A stretch of 64,000 bases of DNA from JAQGMV01 sp963828715 (GCA_963828715.1 CAWHFX010000002.1:620001-684000), one strand, 5' to 3'; positions 1-9,283 are shown, counted from the first letter of the stretch. Notes: generated from the sequence alone by a model not told the origin. Made by a program: numbers and translations.

Positions 1-24
1 ACTCGAATTCTCCGGATCGGGCGC

Positions 25-888
25 TCAAACGGCAGCAGCGCCCCCGACGATTTCGGCGATTTCGCGCGTGATCGCCGCCTGTCGGTTCTTGTTGTAGATC
101 AGCGTCAGCTCGTCGATGAGAGCCCCTGCGTTGTCGGAGGCAGCCTTCATTGCGACCATGCGCGCCGCCTGTTCGGACGCCATGTTCTCGGCGATGGCCT
201 GATGAATAAGCGCTTCGATATAGCGCGTCATCGCCGCGTCGATCACCGTCTGCGCTTCCGGCTCGTAGATGTAGTCCCACAGCCCCTCCGGGGCGCCCAG
301 CCGTTCTCCGGCGAGCGGCAGGAGTTGTTCGTTCACCGGCTCCTGTTTCATCGTGTTGACGAAGCGCGTATAGACCATCGAGAGACGGTCGATGCGCCCG
401 TCGATGTACGCGTCAAGGATGACTTTGACGGCGCCCAGCAGCATCTCCATGACGGGCCTGTCGCCGAGCTGGGTCACGTATGAGACGACGTTGGCACCGA
501 GCCGCTGCATGAAACCGAGCGCGCGTCCGCCGATCGCACACACGTCCACTTCGACCCCTTCCGTCTCCCAGCGGCGCATTTCCTGTAAAGCGAGCCGCAG
601 CGCATTCACGTTCATCCCGCCGCACAGACCTTTGTCGGTGCTCACGACGATGATTCCGATACGCTTTACGGACTTGCGCTGGATGAGAAACGGGTGGCGG
701 TATTCCGGATTGGAATGGCTCATATGCGCCGCCAGATTGCGAATCTTCTCGCCGTACGGCCGGCTCGCACGCATTCGCTCCTGCGAACGCCGCATCTTCG
801 ATGCGGCCACCATCTGCATTGCGCGGGTGATCTTGCGCGTGCTTTCAACGCTGCGGATCTTGACGCGGATCTCTTTGGTGCTCGCCAT
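25..888 (-). CDS. atpG: F1Fo ATP synthase gamma subunit, displaced from the atp operon
   Basis: 287 aa, the normal length for the rotor-shaft subunit of F1. The N-terminal helix with IRSVESTRKITRAMQMVAAS and the C-terminal helix with MKAASDNAGALIDELTLIYN are the conserved coiled-coil halves of the gamma family, and STDKGLCGGMN is the conserved central strand. The gene lies 40 bases after a response-regulator gene on the minus strand, instead of between atpA and atpD on the plus strand 10 kb away, where this window shows only a 119-base gap. The sequence left of the stop (positions 1-24, read on the minus strand) contains GGAGA, which suggests another gene starts just outside the window. The protein looks intact and functional, so it is probably the working gamma subunit unless a second copy exists elsewhere. 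Confidence 0.95.
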   Translation of the reverse strand: MASTKEIRVKIRSVESTRKITRAMQMVAASKMRRSQERMRASRPYGEKIRNLAAHMSHSNPEYRHPFLIQRKSVKRIGIIVVSTDKGLCGGMNVNALRLALQEMRRWETEGVEVDVCAIGGRALGFMQRLGANVVSYVTQLGDRPVMEMLLGAVKVILDAYIDGRIDRLSMVYTRFVNTMKQEPVNEQLLPLAGERLGAPEGLWDYIYEPEAQTVIDAAMTRYIEALIHQAIAENMASEQAARMVAMKAASDNAGALIDELTLIYNKNRQAAITREIAEIVGGAAAV

Positions 889-928
889 TACCGTCGGTTC
901 CTGTCTGCACGACCGAGTTCACACATCG

Positions 929-1396
929 TCAGGCGGTTTTTCCCGTGCTCTCGTTTCTAGTTTCTATTGACGCCTCGGGTGCTGCCGGGCTCGCGGGGCT
1001 CGACATCCGTGCCTGATCGGGTTGAATGACCCAGGAAATCGCGTCGAGCAGCGCCTGGTCGTCAACGGGCTTGCGCAAGAAGCAACGCGCATCGAGCTCG
1101 CGCGCGCGGAGGCGCGTATCGTCGTCGTCGCGCGCAGAAACGGCGATGACAGGAATGGTGCTGCCGCGCGCCTTGAGCTCGCGCTGCACTTGCAGACCCG
1201 TCATTCGCGGCATCGTGATGTCAAGAAGAATACAGGCCGGCACTTCCGGTCCGAGCTCCTGAAGAAAGCGCTCCTGCGATTCGTAGACTCTCGGGGTGAA
1301 GCCGCCGGCGCGCATGAGTCGCGCGAGCCCCTTGCGCACGAGCTCGTCGTCATCGATGATGTATACGACACATGATTTGGCTGGCGCTGGCACCAT
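929..1396 (-). CDS. Stand-alone response regulator receiver protein (FixJ/NarL-like receiver)
   Basis: 155 aa. A complete CheY-like receiver domain occupies about residues 8-125: acidic pair in YIIDDDE, phosphoacceptor Asp in ILLDITMPRMTG, conserved Thr/Ser region VIAVSAR and Lys in FLRKPVDD. The rest is a short low-complexity Ser/Pro/Ala tail with no helix-turn-helix, so it cannot bind DNA by itself. It lies 23 bases after the permease gene and 40 bases before atpG, in the same direction as the histidine kinase at 3.8-6.8 kb, which is its likely partner. An operator-like element lies at 1444-1463, about 50 bases upstream. It may pass phosphate to another protein or act as a phosphate sink. 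Confidence 0.85.
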   Translation of the reverse strand: MVPAPAKSCVVYIIDDDELVRKGLARLMRAGGFTPRVYESQERFLQELGPEVPACILLDITMPRMTGLQVQRELKARGSTIPVIAVSARDDDDTRLRARELDARCFLRKPVDDQALLDAISWVIQPDQARMSSPASPAAPEASIETRNESTGKTA

Positions 1397-1419
1397 GAAT
1401 CCCGGTAAGTCGTCCTACG

Positions 1420-2601
1420 CTAAGGGGTGGGCGTAGGACCGGCAAGTGGACCTTGGTCGCACTCCGCCTCCCCGCCCACCCATGCCTTGAGCAGCGTGTA
1501 AACGACCGCCAGCACGACCGGGCCCAGGAAAATGCCGACCAGGCCGAAGCTCAGCAGCCCGCCGATGACACCGGCAAATACGATGAGCAGCGGCAGGTCG
1601 CCGCCGCTGCGCTGGATCAGTATCGGACGCAGCACGTTGTCGATCACGCCGACGAAAAGACACCAGACCAGCAGCGCACTGGGTATCCACGCGCTGTCGC
1701 TGGTCCAGTACATCCACGCGACCGCCCCGATGAGAATCGGCGCTGGGCCGATCTGCGCCACGCCGAGCACGAACATGATCACCGTCAGTAAGGCCGCGAA
1801 CGGTATCCCGGCCACGGCGAAACCGATGCCGCCGAGGGTGCTCTGAATCAGCGCGGTCAGGACCACCCCGATCGCGACACTGCGAATGGCGCTGCCCGCG
1901 AGAATCAGCACGTTCTCGCCATGCACGCCGGCGAGTCTGCGGAAGAACCCGAGCAGCCCGCCGGCGACGCTCTCACCACGAGCAAAAAATATCGCTGCAA
2001 TCAGCACGGTGAGCAGAAACTGGACAATCAGCATCCCGACACTGCCGACCTTGGCGACGAGCCAGCTCGCCGCTGCCCGCGCGTAAGGCTGCAGTTTTTC
2101 GACAAGCTGTTCCTGCGGCATCCTGGCGACGTCGTTCCAGGTGGCCACAATGCGCGGTCCCGCCACCGGCACCTGCTCCACCCACGTCGGCGCCGGAGGC
2201 ACGCGGACCTGGCGCAGCGTCTGCGCCCACTCTCCGACGTCCTCAGTATGCGCAACGACGCCCATGATCGCGAATGAGAGCGGCATGACCAGCACCAGCA
2301 GCAGTCCCACCGTCATCACCGTGACGGCAGCCCAGCGCTTGCCGCCCAGTCGTGCCTGTACTCCCAACATTGCCGGCCATAACGCGACCACGATCATGGC
2401 GGCCCAGACCATCGCGAATACGAACGGTCTCAGAATCCACAGTGCGGCCGCGCCCAGAATCACCATGAAGAAGACCGCGATCGTGGTTCGCGCCAGGTCG
2501 GCGCCGCGCGCAGAGATCCCCGCCTGTACGGGCTCGGCCTGCAGCGGCACGGTGGGAACGATGTCAGTGTCCTGCCCGGAGCTGATGATTTCTCGTGCCA
2601 T
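1420..2601 (-). CDS. AI-2E family transporter (YdiK/PerM-type membrane protein)
   Basis: 393 aa inner-membrane protein. Several hydrophobic segments are visible: an N-terminal pair around TTIAVFFMVILGAAALWI and FVFAMVWAAMIVVALWP, a central hydrophilic stretch, and a C-terminal bundle ending with GLVGIFLGPVVLAVVYTLLKAW. The last of these is the conserved signature of the AI-2E exporter family (PF01594). Substrates vary in this family, including autoinducer-2 and ions, so none is assigned. The ATG at 2601 shares its A with the TGA stop of the upstream outer-membrane gene, which argues for translational coupling and for this start over an ATG 15 bases earlier. Confidence 0.88.
   Translation of the reverse strand: MAREIISSGQDTDIVPTVPLQAEPVQAGISARGADLARTTIAVFFMVILGAAALWILRPFVFAMVWAAMIVVALWPAMLGVQARLGGKRWAAVTVMTVGLLLVLVMPLSFAIMGVVAHTEDVGEWAQTLRQVRVPPAPTWVEQVPVAGPRIVATWNDVARMPQEQLVEKLQPYARAAASWLVAKVGSVGMLIVQFLLTVLIAAIFFARGESVAGGLLGFFRRLAGVHGENVLILAGSAIRSVAIGVVLTALIQSTLGGIGFAVAGIPFAALLTVIMFVLGVAQIGPAPILIGAVAWMYWTSDSAWIPSALLVWCLFVGVIDNVLRPILIQRSGGDLPLLIVFAGVIGGLLSFGLVGIFLGPVVLAVVYTLLKAWVGGEAECDQGPLAGPTPTP
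1444..1463. promoter_or_regulatory. Operator-like inverted repeat, copy 1 (weak)
   Basis: AAGTGGACC-TT-GGTCGCACT on the plus strand keeps the core GGACC-NN-GGTC of the three other copies; 16 of 20 positions match the best copy on the opposite strand. It lies inside the 3' end of the AI-2E gene, about 50 bases upstream of the response-regulator gene. It could be a chance match within coding sequence. Confidence 0.35.
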
Positions 2602-3494
2602 CACCGATCGAACCATCGATACTGGAGCGCAACGGAAATGATTTCGTAATCACCACCGGCGCGCACAGTGAATCCTTTCGACCATGCAACCTTCCCCGAC
2701 CAACTCCTGCTGAACGGAACGGAGAGGGTCACACCGTAGCGTGAGTTGTCCTGCTTGTCGTCGCTGCGGGCCCCGTCCACGGTGGTTCTGCCGCCCGTCA
2801 CGTAAGCAGCATCCACCGCGAGCCACAGCCCGGGCCTGAAGTTGTAGCCCATGTGCAGTTGCCCGGAATACAACGCGTCCTGGCTGCGGTGCTTGCCGCC
2901 GAAAAAATCGTCGTTGTCGGTATAGAGCCACGCGCCCGCCGACGCTTCGAAGAACCAGTCGCCGCGCGGATACGAAAAGCCGACCTCCGGCTTGAACGCC
3001 CATCGGTTCGTGCCCACGTTGACGAGCCGCGAGGGCACATACTGCCCGGTCGGCGTAACCACGCTGAGACTTGCCCCGACGGTCGTCTCGGGCGTGCGCC
3101 TTGCAAACTCCTGCGGCGTCATCGCGGGATTGCCGATGAAGTTCACCGCAAAACGCAGCCGTACGTCGCCCAGCCCCGCGCGATGCACCTGCCGGGCGTC
3201 GTCCAACACGTCGCCGCTGATGTCCCCGCGCGCGTACGGCACGACCAGGCCGAGACTTGCCGTGTGACCCGCCAGTCCGAACGTGCGCGCATACCCGAGA
3301 ACGTACAGATCGATCTTCGCCTGCACGTTCTTGATCGGCAGCGACGGATCGGTCAGAACATCTCCGTCCAGCCGCGTGTAGTTGAGGACGGCGAAGTTCG
3401 TTCCCACCGGCGCGGCCGAGTATGCTCGTGGCTCCAGGTCCTGCGCCCGCGCTCCCGCACAGATGAGCATCAGGACGATTGCCGCACGAGCCAT
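2601..3494 (-). CDS. Outer-membrane beta-barrel protein, phenol-degradation MetA/SphA-like transporter
   Basis: 297 aa. The N-terminus from 3494 (MARAAIVLMLICAGARAQD) is a typical Sec signal peptide cleaved after ARA, which is why this start is preferred over longer readings. The mature part has alternating aromatic/hydrophobic strands and ends with VALQYRWFDR, as expected for an outer-membrane barrel. It resembles the PF13557 family (COG4313), which is often annotated as a transporter in aromatic-degradation operons. It is placed between a sensor kinase and an AI-2E permease, so it may form an export or uptake pair with the latter. An operator-like element sits at 3688-3707, about 200 bases upstream. 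The substrate is unknown. Confidence 0.8.
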   Translation of the reverse strand: MARAAIVLMLICAGARAQDLEPRAYSAAPVGTNFAVLNYTRLDGDVLTDPSLPIKNVQAKIDLYVLGYARTFGLAGHTASLGLVVPYARGDISGDVLDDARQVHRAGLGDVRLRFAVNFIGNPAMTPQEFARRTPETTVGASLSVVTPTGQYVPSRLVNVGTNRWAFKPEVGFSYPRGDWFFEASAGAWLYTDNDDFFGGKHRSQDALYSGQLHMGYNFRPGLWLAVDAAYVTGGRTTVDGARSDDKQDNSRYGVTLSVPFSRSWSGKVAWSKGFTVRAGGDYEIISVALQYRWFDR

Positions 3495-3687
3495 AAGGCA
3501 GAGCGAACCACATGTGGTGTCTCCGAGCAGGGAATGCGTTACCGCTGGTCTCTCCCCGTCACCCGACGGCGGCTGTGCCCAATATGGTGAGTGAGGTGTG
3601 CATGGGATCTCCCGAAGTACCATACAGGCGCACAAGCCGCACATCGGATTGTGCAGCGACAAGCTAAATCGGCGGCTTAGTGCGGGC

Positions 3688-3707
3688 AATTGGACGAAGG
3701 TCCCATG
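3688..3707. promoter_or_regulatory. Operator-like inverted repeat, copy 2
   Basis: AATTGGACG-AA-GGTCCCATG matches 17 of 20 positions of the best copy at 7076-7095. It lies in the 286-base gap between the histidine kinase stop and the outer-membrane protein start, where a promoter for the outer-membrane/permease/receiver genes would be expected. Confidence 0.55.
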
Positions 3708-3780
3708 CGTCATAACCGTTTGTTGCGAGGTGGGTATGTCGCCGCCCGCGCGTTGCGCGGGGCGCGCGCCGCTACGCGAA

Positions 3781-6700
3781 CTATTCGCTGTATGCCGGGA
3801 CGGTGAAATGAAAGGTAGTGCCGTGATCCGGATTGTTTTCCGCCCACAGCCGCCCGCGATGCGCCTCGATGATCGTGCGGCAGATCGAAAGGCCCATACC
3901 GAGCCCGTCCCGCTTCGTCGTGTAGAACGGCTGGAATATCCTGCCCAAGTCCTCGCTACTGAGGCCGGGGCCGCAGTCGCAGATCGAGACGCGCGCCATC
4001 GCTCCTTCGTCAGCCGCAGCGCGCACCTGGACCTTTCGAGCCTCGGCCGGCGTGTTCTTCATGGCGTCGAAAGCGTTGAGAAGGATGTTGAGTACGACCT
4101 GCTGCAGCTGTACCGCGCCACCGCGCACGGCCGGAAGGTCGTCCTCGACCTCCACGAAGATGCGAATGTCCTGCAGAATGGCATCGCCGTGAACGAGCGC
4201 GACAACTTCGCGAACGACGCTCCCTACATCGACGGCTCCGAATTCGCGACCGTTTTCTTCCTTTTTTACCAGAGCCCGTGTCTGCCGAATGATCTCGGCC
4301 GCGCGATGGTCGGCCGAGACGATGTCGTTCAGCGCTTCGCGCACTTCTTGCAGGTTGATCGGTTCGTATTCCATGAACCGCAACGCGGCCCTCGCATTGC
4401 TGAGTATCGCAGCGAGCGGCTGATTCAGTTCATGCGCGAGCGAGGCGGTGAGCTCTCCCATGATGGCGACGCGCGCAACATGGGTGAGTGCCGCACGCTG
4501 TTCCTGCAACTGTATTTCCGTTTGCCTGCGAAGCGTGATGTCGGTCGATGCGCCAAGAACGTCGTTTGCACGGCCGTCCACACCGATGAGCGGCCGCTTC
4601 ACGGTCTGCAGCCAGCGGACCCGGCCTCGTGTATCGGTGATGCGCTCTTCCGGGATGAAGCGCTCCTGCAGCGTGTCCATCACTTCGAGATCCACGTTCC
4701 GAAAGAATCGAATCTCTTCCGGGTTTCGATTGAAATCAGCGTCCGTCCTGCCGATCAACCCGTTCACCGTCACGCCATACACGTCGGCCACGGCTTTGTT
4801 TGCCAGCGTGAAACGTCCTTCGCGATCTTTGGCGAAGATGAAGTTCGGATTGACGTCGATCACCTGGCGCAGGAACGCACGCTCCTTTCTCAGCGACTCT
4901 TCCGCTGCTTTGCGCTCCGTCACGTCCATGCACGAACCGATGTAACCGAGGAAGATGCCGTCGGGCTGAAACCGCGGCGCCCCATGGTCGAGTATGTAAC
5001 GGTATTCGCCATCCCATCTCCGGAGGCGATATTCCATACGGAACTGCGCGCGATTGTCGAACGCGGCGCCGTATACGGCGAGACAGCGCTCGAGGTCGTC
5101 TGCGTGCACGTCCCGGGTCCAGCCATCGCCGAGCTCCTGATCCAGAGTGCGGCCGGTAAAATCGAGCCACGCCTCGTTGAAAAAGGTGCACAGCTTATCC
5201 GTTCCCGACATCCAGATCATCGCGGGTGCGGCGTTGGCCATCGTGCGGAACCTGTCTTCGCTCTCCCGTAGTTTCTCCTCTGCCTGCCTGCGCTCCGTCA
5301 GATCCAAAACCACACCCATCCTGCGGGTGTGGCCACTCGACGTCGGGACCGTGCGACCGCGGGCAAGAACCCACCGTTCCGTGCCATTTGGAAGGCTGAT
5401 GCAGAATTCGGTCTGGAACGGTATTCCCTTTGCCTGCGCACGCTCCATCTCTCCGATCGCACGCGCGCGATCGCTCCAGTGCACGCGCGCCAGCGCATCC
5501 TCGAAGTGCGCTGGCTCCTGCGGACCCAGGTCGAAGAGACGGCGCATCGACGCGTTCGCCCAGAAATCACCGCTTTTTATGTCCCGTGACCACAAGCCCA
5601 GCCCGCCGGCTTCGGTGGCCAATGCCATGAGTTGCTGGTTGTGAGTGAGCGCATCCTGCATGCGGCGCAGCCGACTTCGCTGAACGGCGAGCGCAACGAT
5701 CGTCGCGCTCTGCATGACGATGATGAGGAGAGCCGCCGTGATATACCAGCGATACTGCTCCCATATCGACTCGGGTCTGAAGCGGACGATGCTGCCCGGC
5801 GGCAGGCGACTCTCGTCGATGCTCCATCGCTTGAGGGCGCGCCAGTCGAACATGGGCACGGTTGCTGTGAGAACTTCGAAGCGAAGCGCTTCCTCCGCTG
5901 CACCTGTCAGCGTGCGTCGCGCGAGCTCACCCGCGCGCTGCCCGAAAGCCTCGATGCTGGCGACCGATCCCCCGACCGCACCGGTACCGAAAGCACCGTC
6001 GGACAGTACGTAAACCGGTGCATTCGCCCATTCGCTCAGCCACCGTCCCACCTGGGCTGAAATGGTCGCTTGTCCCGCCCCGTCCTGAAACATTCTCGTG
6101 AACAGGATGGCGCTTCGCGGCGGGAGGTGCGTTGCGCGTTCACGCAACTCGCTCACGCGCACGTTGTTCCAGATCTGAATGTCGAGCTTTCCCTTCAGGC
6201 CGTGGGCGGCAGACTCGACGCGCCGGAGCAACTGTCGGTCGATCTCTGCAGTCCCCGCCACGATCACCAGTCGCTCCAAGGAAGGCTGCAGGCGCAGGAT
6301 CACCCTCAACGTCGCCTCAGGGTCCGTGCGCTGCGCGAAGCCTCCGACGCTGCTTCCGAATTCGTCCTCTCGAAGCACCTCCTCGGTCAGGCCGGCAACG
6401 ATCACCGGTGTCGCGGGAAACAGTTCCGACAAGATTTTGCCAGGGGGCGCAACACTGCCGACGAAGAGCAGCATGATCAGATCGGGCGGATAGTCGGCGT
6501 ATTTCTCCGCGAGGTACTCGGCGAATATCCGCTGGGAACGCTCGGCGGGAAATCTGACGGTGTCGAGATTCTCGGCATAGATCTCCACCTTGGGCGCCGG
6601 CGTCCTGTTCAAAGCGGCGAGGATCTGCTGATCGACGATGATGAAGCCCGGCGCCAATCGGCTGCCCGTCGAAATCAGCAACAAGCGTTTTACAGGACCA

Positions 6701-6837
6701 GTTCCCGGCTCGGCGGCATGCGTAAACGAAGCAGCGAAACAGGCCACTAGTAGAGCGAGCACCGTCCACTGCAGCGATCCCTGCGTCAGCCGCCATCCAG
6801 TGTGCGAAACAGTACTCCGTCGCGTCGCGGTCCCCAT
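3781..6837 (-). CDS. Membrane-bound multi-PAS sensor histidine kinase with periplasmic ABC-substrate-binding-like domain
   Basis: About 1018 aa. Order: signal/transmembrane segment (LQWTVLALLVACFAASFTHA), a periplasmic region of about 300 aa that resembles the ABC substrate-binding sensor domain (KRLLLISTGSRLAPGF, FPATPVIVAG), a second transmembrane helix (WYITAALLIIVMQSATIVAL), then three PAS/PAC repeats (MGVVLDLTERRQAEEKL, IGSCMDVTERKAAEESL, LGASTDITLRRQTEIQL). The kinase core follows: H-box SLAHELNQPLAAIL with the phosphorylated His, N-box LNILLNAFDAM, G-boxes ICDCGPGL and GLGMGLSI. It likely senses a periplasmic ligand and signals to the receiver protein at 929-1396. The start is uncertain: ATG at 6837 is used here, and a GTG at 6909 is also in frame. 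Confidence 0.88.
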   Translation of the reverse strand: MGTATRRSTVSHTGWRLTQGSLQWTVLALLVACFAASFTHAAEPGTGPVKRLLLISTGSRLAPGFIIVDQQILAALNRTPAPKVEIYAENLDTVRFPAERSQRIFAEYLAEKYADYPPDLIMLLFVGSVAPPGKILSELFPATPVIVAGLTEEVLREDEFGSSVGGFAQRTDPEATLRVILRLQPSLERLVIVAGTAEIDRQLLRRVESAAHGLKGKLDIQIWNNVRVSELRERATHLPPRSAILFTRMFQDGAGQATISAQVGRWLSEWANAPVYVLSDGAFGTGAVGGSVASIEAFGQRAGELARRTLTGAAEEALRFEVLTATVPMFDWRALKRWSIDESRLPPGSIVRFRPESIWEQYRWYITAALLIIVMQSATIVALAVQRSRLRRMQDALTHNQQLMALATEAGGLGLWSRDIKSGDFWANASMRRLFDLGPQEPAHFEDALARVHWSDRARAIGEMERAQAKGIPFQTEFCISLPNGTERWVLARGRTVPTSSGHTRRMGVVLDLTERRQAEEKLRESEDRFRTMANAAPAMIWMSGTDKLCTFFNEAWLDFTGRTLDQELGDGWTRDVHADDLERCLAVYGAAFDNRAQFRMEYRLRRWDGEYRYILDHGAPRFQPDGIFLGYIGSCMDVTERKAAEESLRKERAFLRQVIDVNPNFIFAKDREGRFTLANKAVADVYGVTVNGLIGRTDADFNRNPEEIRFFRNVDLEVMDTLQERFIPEERITDTRGRVRWLQTVKRPLIGVDGRANDVLGASTDITLRRQTEIQLQEQRAALTHVARVAIMGELTASLAHELNQPLAAILSNARAALRFMEYEPINLQEVREALNDIVSADHRAAEIIRQTRALVKKEENGREFGAVDVGSVVREVVALVHGDAILQDIRIFVEVEDDLPAVRGGAVQLQQVVLNILLNAFDAMKNTPAEARKVQVRAAADEGAMARVSICDCGPGLSSEDLGRIFQPFYTTKRDGLGMGLSICRTIIEAHRGRLWAENNPDHGTTFHFTVPAYSE

Positions 6838-7208
6838 CTGTTCGTTCGTGCGGCTACGCCAGCGCCGGCTCGGATGCAGGCGTTGGTGGGGGGTTCCAGG
6901 AAATTGCACGTATCATCGCACACTTCCAAGTACGCCCTGCAGCCCGGGAATGCATCTACCGGTCGCGCCGTGCCGAGCCTCTTTTGAGGTCCCGGAGACG
7001 AACGTAGTCACCTGATCGTGCCGTCCTGCGGTCTCATAGCCGGCTGATTATCCGAGGGTCAGGCCGCCGCTCAAGAATTGGACCAAGGTCCAATTTTGGG
7101 CGCTTCGCCTCTGCGCTAACTTCGCCCCTGCAGCTATCGGTGGCGCCGGCGGTTGATGCGGCACGAGGCGCGGCATTCCGAATCCATTTCACAGGTTCCA
7201 AGAAGAAC
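6838..7208. other. Intergenic region upstream of the sensor kinase
   Basis: About 370 bases between the minus-strand kinase and a small plus-strand gene. The only clear element is the inverted repeat at 7076-7095. No RNA gene or conserved open reading frame was recognised. Confidence 0.5.
7076..7095. promoter_or_regulatory. Operator-like inverted repeat, best copy
   Basis: AATTGGACC-AA-GGTCCAATT: two perfect 9-base arms with a 2-base spacer. It lies about 240 bases upstream of the proposed kinase start and 113 bases upstream of the small plus-strand gene. Three degenerate copies occur at 1444, 3688 and 15633, all close to starts in the two-component region or of the DUF4105 gene. The size and symmetry suit a dimeric regulator such as a LuxR/FixJ-type output protein, which would have to be encoded elsewhere. 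Confidence 0.65.
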
Positions 7209-7424
7209 ATGATGGCGGTTCTCAAGTCACTCATCTATTCGGCAGCAACGATTGGCGCGACCGTAGTCAAGGGCGCGGGCGGCTCTCAATTCCAGAACGA
7301 CAAGGATGTGTTCCTCAGCGTGAAAAACAAGAGCGAAGGCATCGAGCTGAATCTGGGTGAGGCTCGTTGGTGTAAACATCGAGTTCTCGAAGTGATCGAT
7401 ACACGCTTCTACCGGTATTCATGA
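7209..7424 (+). CDS. Small hypothetical protein
   Basis: 71 aa from the ATG at 7209 (an ATG at 7140 gives 94 aa). The beginning MMAVLKSLIYSAATIGATVV is hydrophobic and could be a signal or membrane anchor. The rest is polar with no recognised motif. There is no strong ribosome site, only an AGAAG. It stands alone between the kinase promoter region and atpB. It might be a real small secreted protein or a fortuitous reading frame; no function is assigned. Confidence 0.3.
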   Translation: MMAVLKSLIYSAATIGATVVKGAGGSQFQNDKDVFLSVKNKSEGIELNLGEARWCKHRVLEVIDTRFYRYS

Positions 7425-7655
7425 ATCTGGTGCCGTCGTTCGCGGCAGGCTCAGTTCATCTCCCCTTGAGCTTGTCGTCGGGCGGCGGACACCGGACCTT
7501 CCACCACCGCAACTGCGCAGGGTACAGATTTCGTGATGTAGCGCCCGTTATCAAGCGTTAGGCCGGCCGGGCGTTTGGCTGGTCGTATGCCATGGATTTG
7601 CCGTGGCCAAATCAGCTTACCCATCAGAGCCTCAGAACAGAAAGGGCTGAACGAG

Positions 7656-8459
7656 ATGGCAGCCCCCGAGCTCAGCCCTACCACCTACATTTCGCACCAT
7701 TTGGCGAACCGTACGATTTCGTTCGGCGATTCACCGTTCTGGACACTGCACCTGGACACGCTGGTGACCTCGATCGTGCTGGGGGTGATCGCGTTCGGTT
7801 TTCTGTGGTGGGTGGTGCGCGGGGCGACGGCGGGGGTACCCGGCAAGCGTCAGGCGTTCGTGGAGTTGGCGGTGAACTTCGTGGACGATCAAGTGAAAGG
7901 TATTTTCCACGGCGACCGGAGCTTCGTGGCGCCGCTCGCGCTCACCGTGTTCGTGTGGGTGATCCTGATGAACGCGATGGACTTCCTGCCGGTCGACATC
8001 ACCGCGCTGGGCTACGAGCACGTGTTTCGCCAGCACACCTGGCGGCAGGTGCCCACGGCGGACGTGAACACGACCTTCGCGCTCGCCTTGACGGTGTGGC
8101 TGCTGATGATCTTCTATAGCGTGAAGGTGAAGGGACTGGGCGGCTGGCTGCATGAGCTGTTCGCCGCGCCGTTTGGCGGCAATCCGCTGCTGTGGATCCC
8201 CAATCTGCTGTTCAATCTGGTCGAGTATCTGTCGAAGCCGCTGTCGCACTCGCTGCGGCTGTATGGAAATATGTATGCGGGCGAGCTCATTTTTTTGCTG
8301 CTGTGGATGTGGGCGGCGACGAGTCTGGCCGGTACGCTGTTTGGCTCGCTACTGGGGCTGGGCTGGGCCATCTTCCACATTCTGATTGTTGCCTTGCAGG
8401 CCTACATCTTCATGATGCTGACGATCGTCTACCTGTCGATGGCGCACGAGTCGCATTAG
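7656..8459 (+). CDS. atpB: F1Fo ATP synthase subunit a
   Basis: 267 aa inner-membrane proton-channel subunit. The ATG at 7656 is preceded by AGAAAGGG and fits the family length. Typical helices are present. The key region PLSHSLRLYGNMYAGELIF contains the essential Arg that faces the c-ring, and the C-terminal helix LQAYIFMMLTIVYLSMA is canonical. First gene of the plus-strand operon B-E-F-H-A-D. The usual atpI gene is not found upstream, where the 231 bases after the small hypothetical gene hold nothing recognisable. Confidence 0.96.
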   Translation: MAAPELSPTTYISHHLANRTISFGDSPFWTLHLDTLVTSIVLGVIAFGFLWWVVRGATAGVPGKRQAFVELAVNFVDDQVKGIFHGDRSFVAPLALTVFVWVILMNAMDFLPVDITALGYEHVFRQHTWRQVPTADVNTTFALALTVWLLMIFYSVKVKGLGGWLHELFAAPFGGNPLLWIPNLLFNLVEYLSKPLSHSLRLYGNMYAGELIFLLLWMWAATSLAGTLFGSLLGLGWAIFHILIVALQAYIFMMLTIVYLSMAHESH

Positions 8460-8504
8460 GACCGGAAGTAACCACAACCTGCTGTACAGAAAGGAAGCGC
8501 AAGC

Positions 8505-8780
8505 ATGGATAAACTGCAACTGCTGGCCCAGATCCAGGCCTACACCGGGATCGGCATCGGGCTCATGATCGGCCTGGGTGCCGCCGGCGCCTGCATCGGC
8601 ATCGGCATCATGTGCAGCCGGTTTCTGGAAGCGGGGGCGCGCCAGCCGGAGTTGATTCCGGCGCTGCAGGCGAAGGTATTCCTGCTGCTCGGGCTGATCG
8701 ACGCCTCGTTCATTATCGGCGTGGGGCTTGCGATGTGGTTTGCGGTGGCCAATCCGCTGCTGGCGGTGGTGAGCGGCTGA
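8505..8780 (+). CDS. atpE: F1Fo ATP synthase subunit c
   Basis: 91 aa, two transmembrane helices forming the rotor ring. The first helix has the glycine-rich packing motif (GIGIGLMIGLGAAGACIGIG) and the second carries the proton-binding carboxylate Asp66 in GLIDASFIIGVGL, so the ring is proton- rather than sodium-type by appearance. A GAAAGGAAG ribosome site lies just upstream. It sits 45 bases after atpB. Confidence 0.97.
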   Translation: MDKLQLLAQIQAYTGIGIGLMIGLGAAGACIGIGIMCSRFLEAGARQPELIPALQAKVFLLLGLIDASFIIGVGLAMWFAVANPLLAVVSG

Positions 8781-8805
8781 TCGATTCCGGCGCTTTCGAG
8801 TTTCC

Positions 8806-9276
8806 ATGAACATCAATCTCACCCTGATCGCCCAGGCGGCGACCTTCGCGCTGTTCATCTGGTTTAGCGCGCGCTTCATTTGGCCCTATCTGATGGCGGC
8901 GATGGAAGCGCGGCAGAAGCAGATTGCCGAGGGACTGGCGGCGGCCGAACGCGGACGCCAGGACCTGGAGCAGGCTGCGGTACGGACCGCCGATATGCTC
9001 AAGGAAGCGCGCCAGCAGGCGCAGGAGATCCTCGCCCAGGCTGAGCGTCGCGCCGCGCAGATCATCGAAGAGGCGAAGGGGGCGGCCACGCAAGAGGGTC
9101 AACGGCTGGTCGCCGGTGCGAAGGCCGAGATCGAGCAGGAAGTGGCGCGCGCGCGCGAGACGCTGCGCACGCAGGTCGCGGCGCTGGCGCTGGCCGGCGC
9201 GGAGCAGATTCTGCGCCGCGAGGTGGACGCGCGGGTGCACGCGGAGCTGCTCTCGAGCTTGCAGAACCAGCTCTAG
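8806..9276 (+). CDS. atpF: F1Fo ATP synthase subunit b
   Basis: 156 aa, the standard length. One N-terminal membrane helix (LIAQAATFALFIWFSARFIW) is followed by a long charged, Ala-rich coiled coil (AEGLAAAERGRQDLEQA and onward) that forms the peripheral stalk. It lies between atpE and atpH with short gaps, as in ordinary proteobacterial operons. Confidence 0.96.
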   Translation: MNINLTLIAQAATFALFIWFSARFIWPYLMAAMEARQKQIAEGLAAAERGRQDLEQAAVRTADMLKEARQQAQEILAQAERRAAQIIEEAKGAATQEGQRLVAGAKAEIEQEVARARETLRTQVAALALAGAEQILRREVDARVHAELLSSLQNQL

Positions 9277-9283
9277 CGCGATC

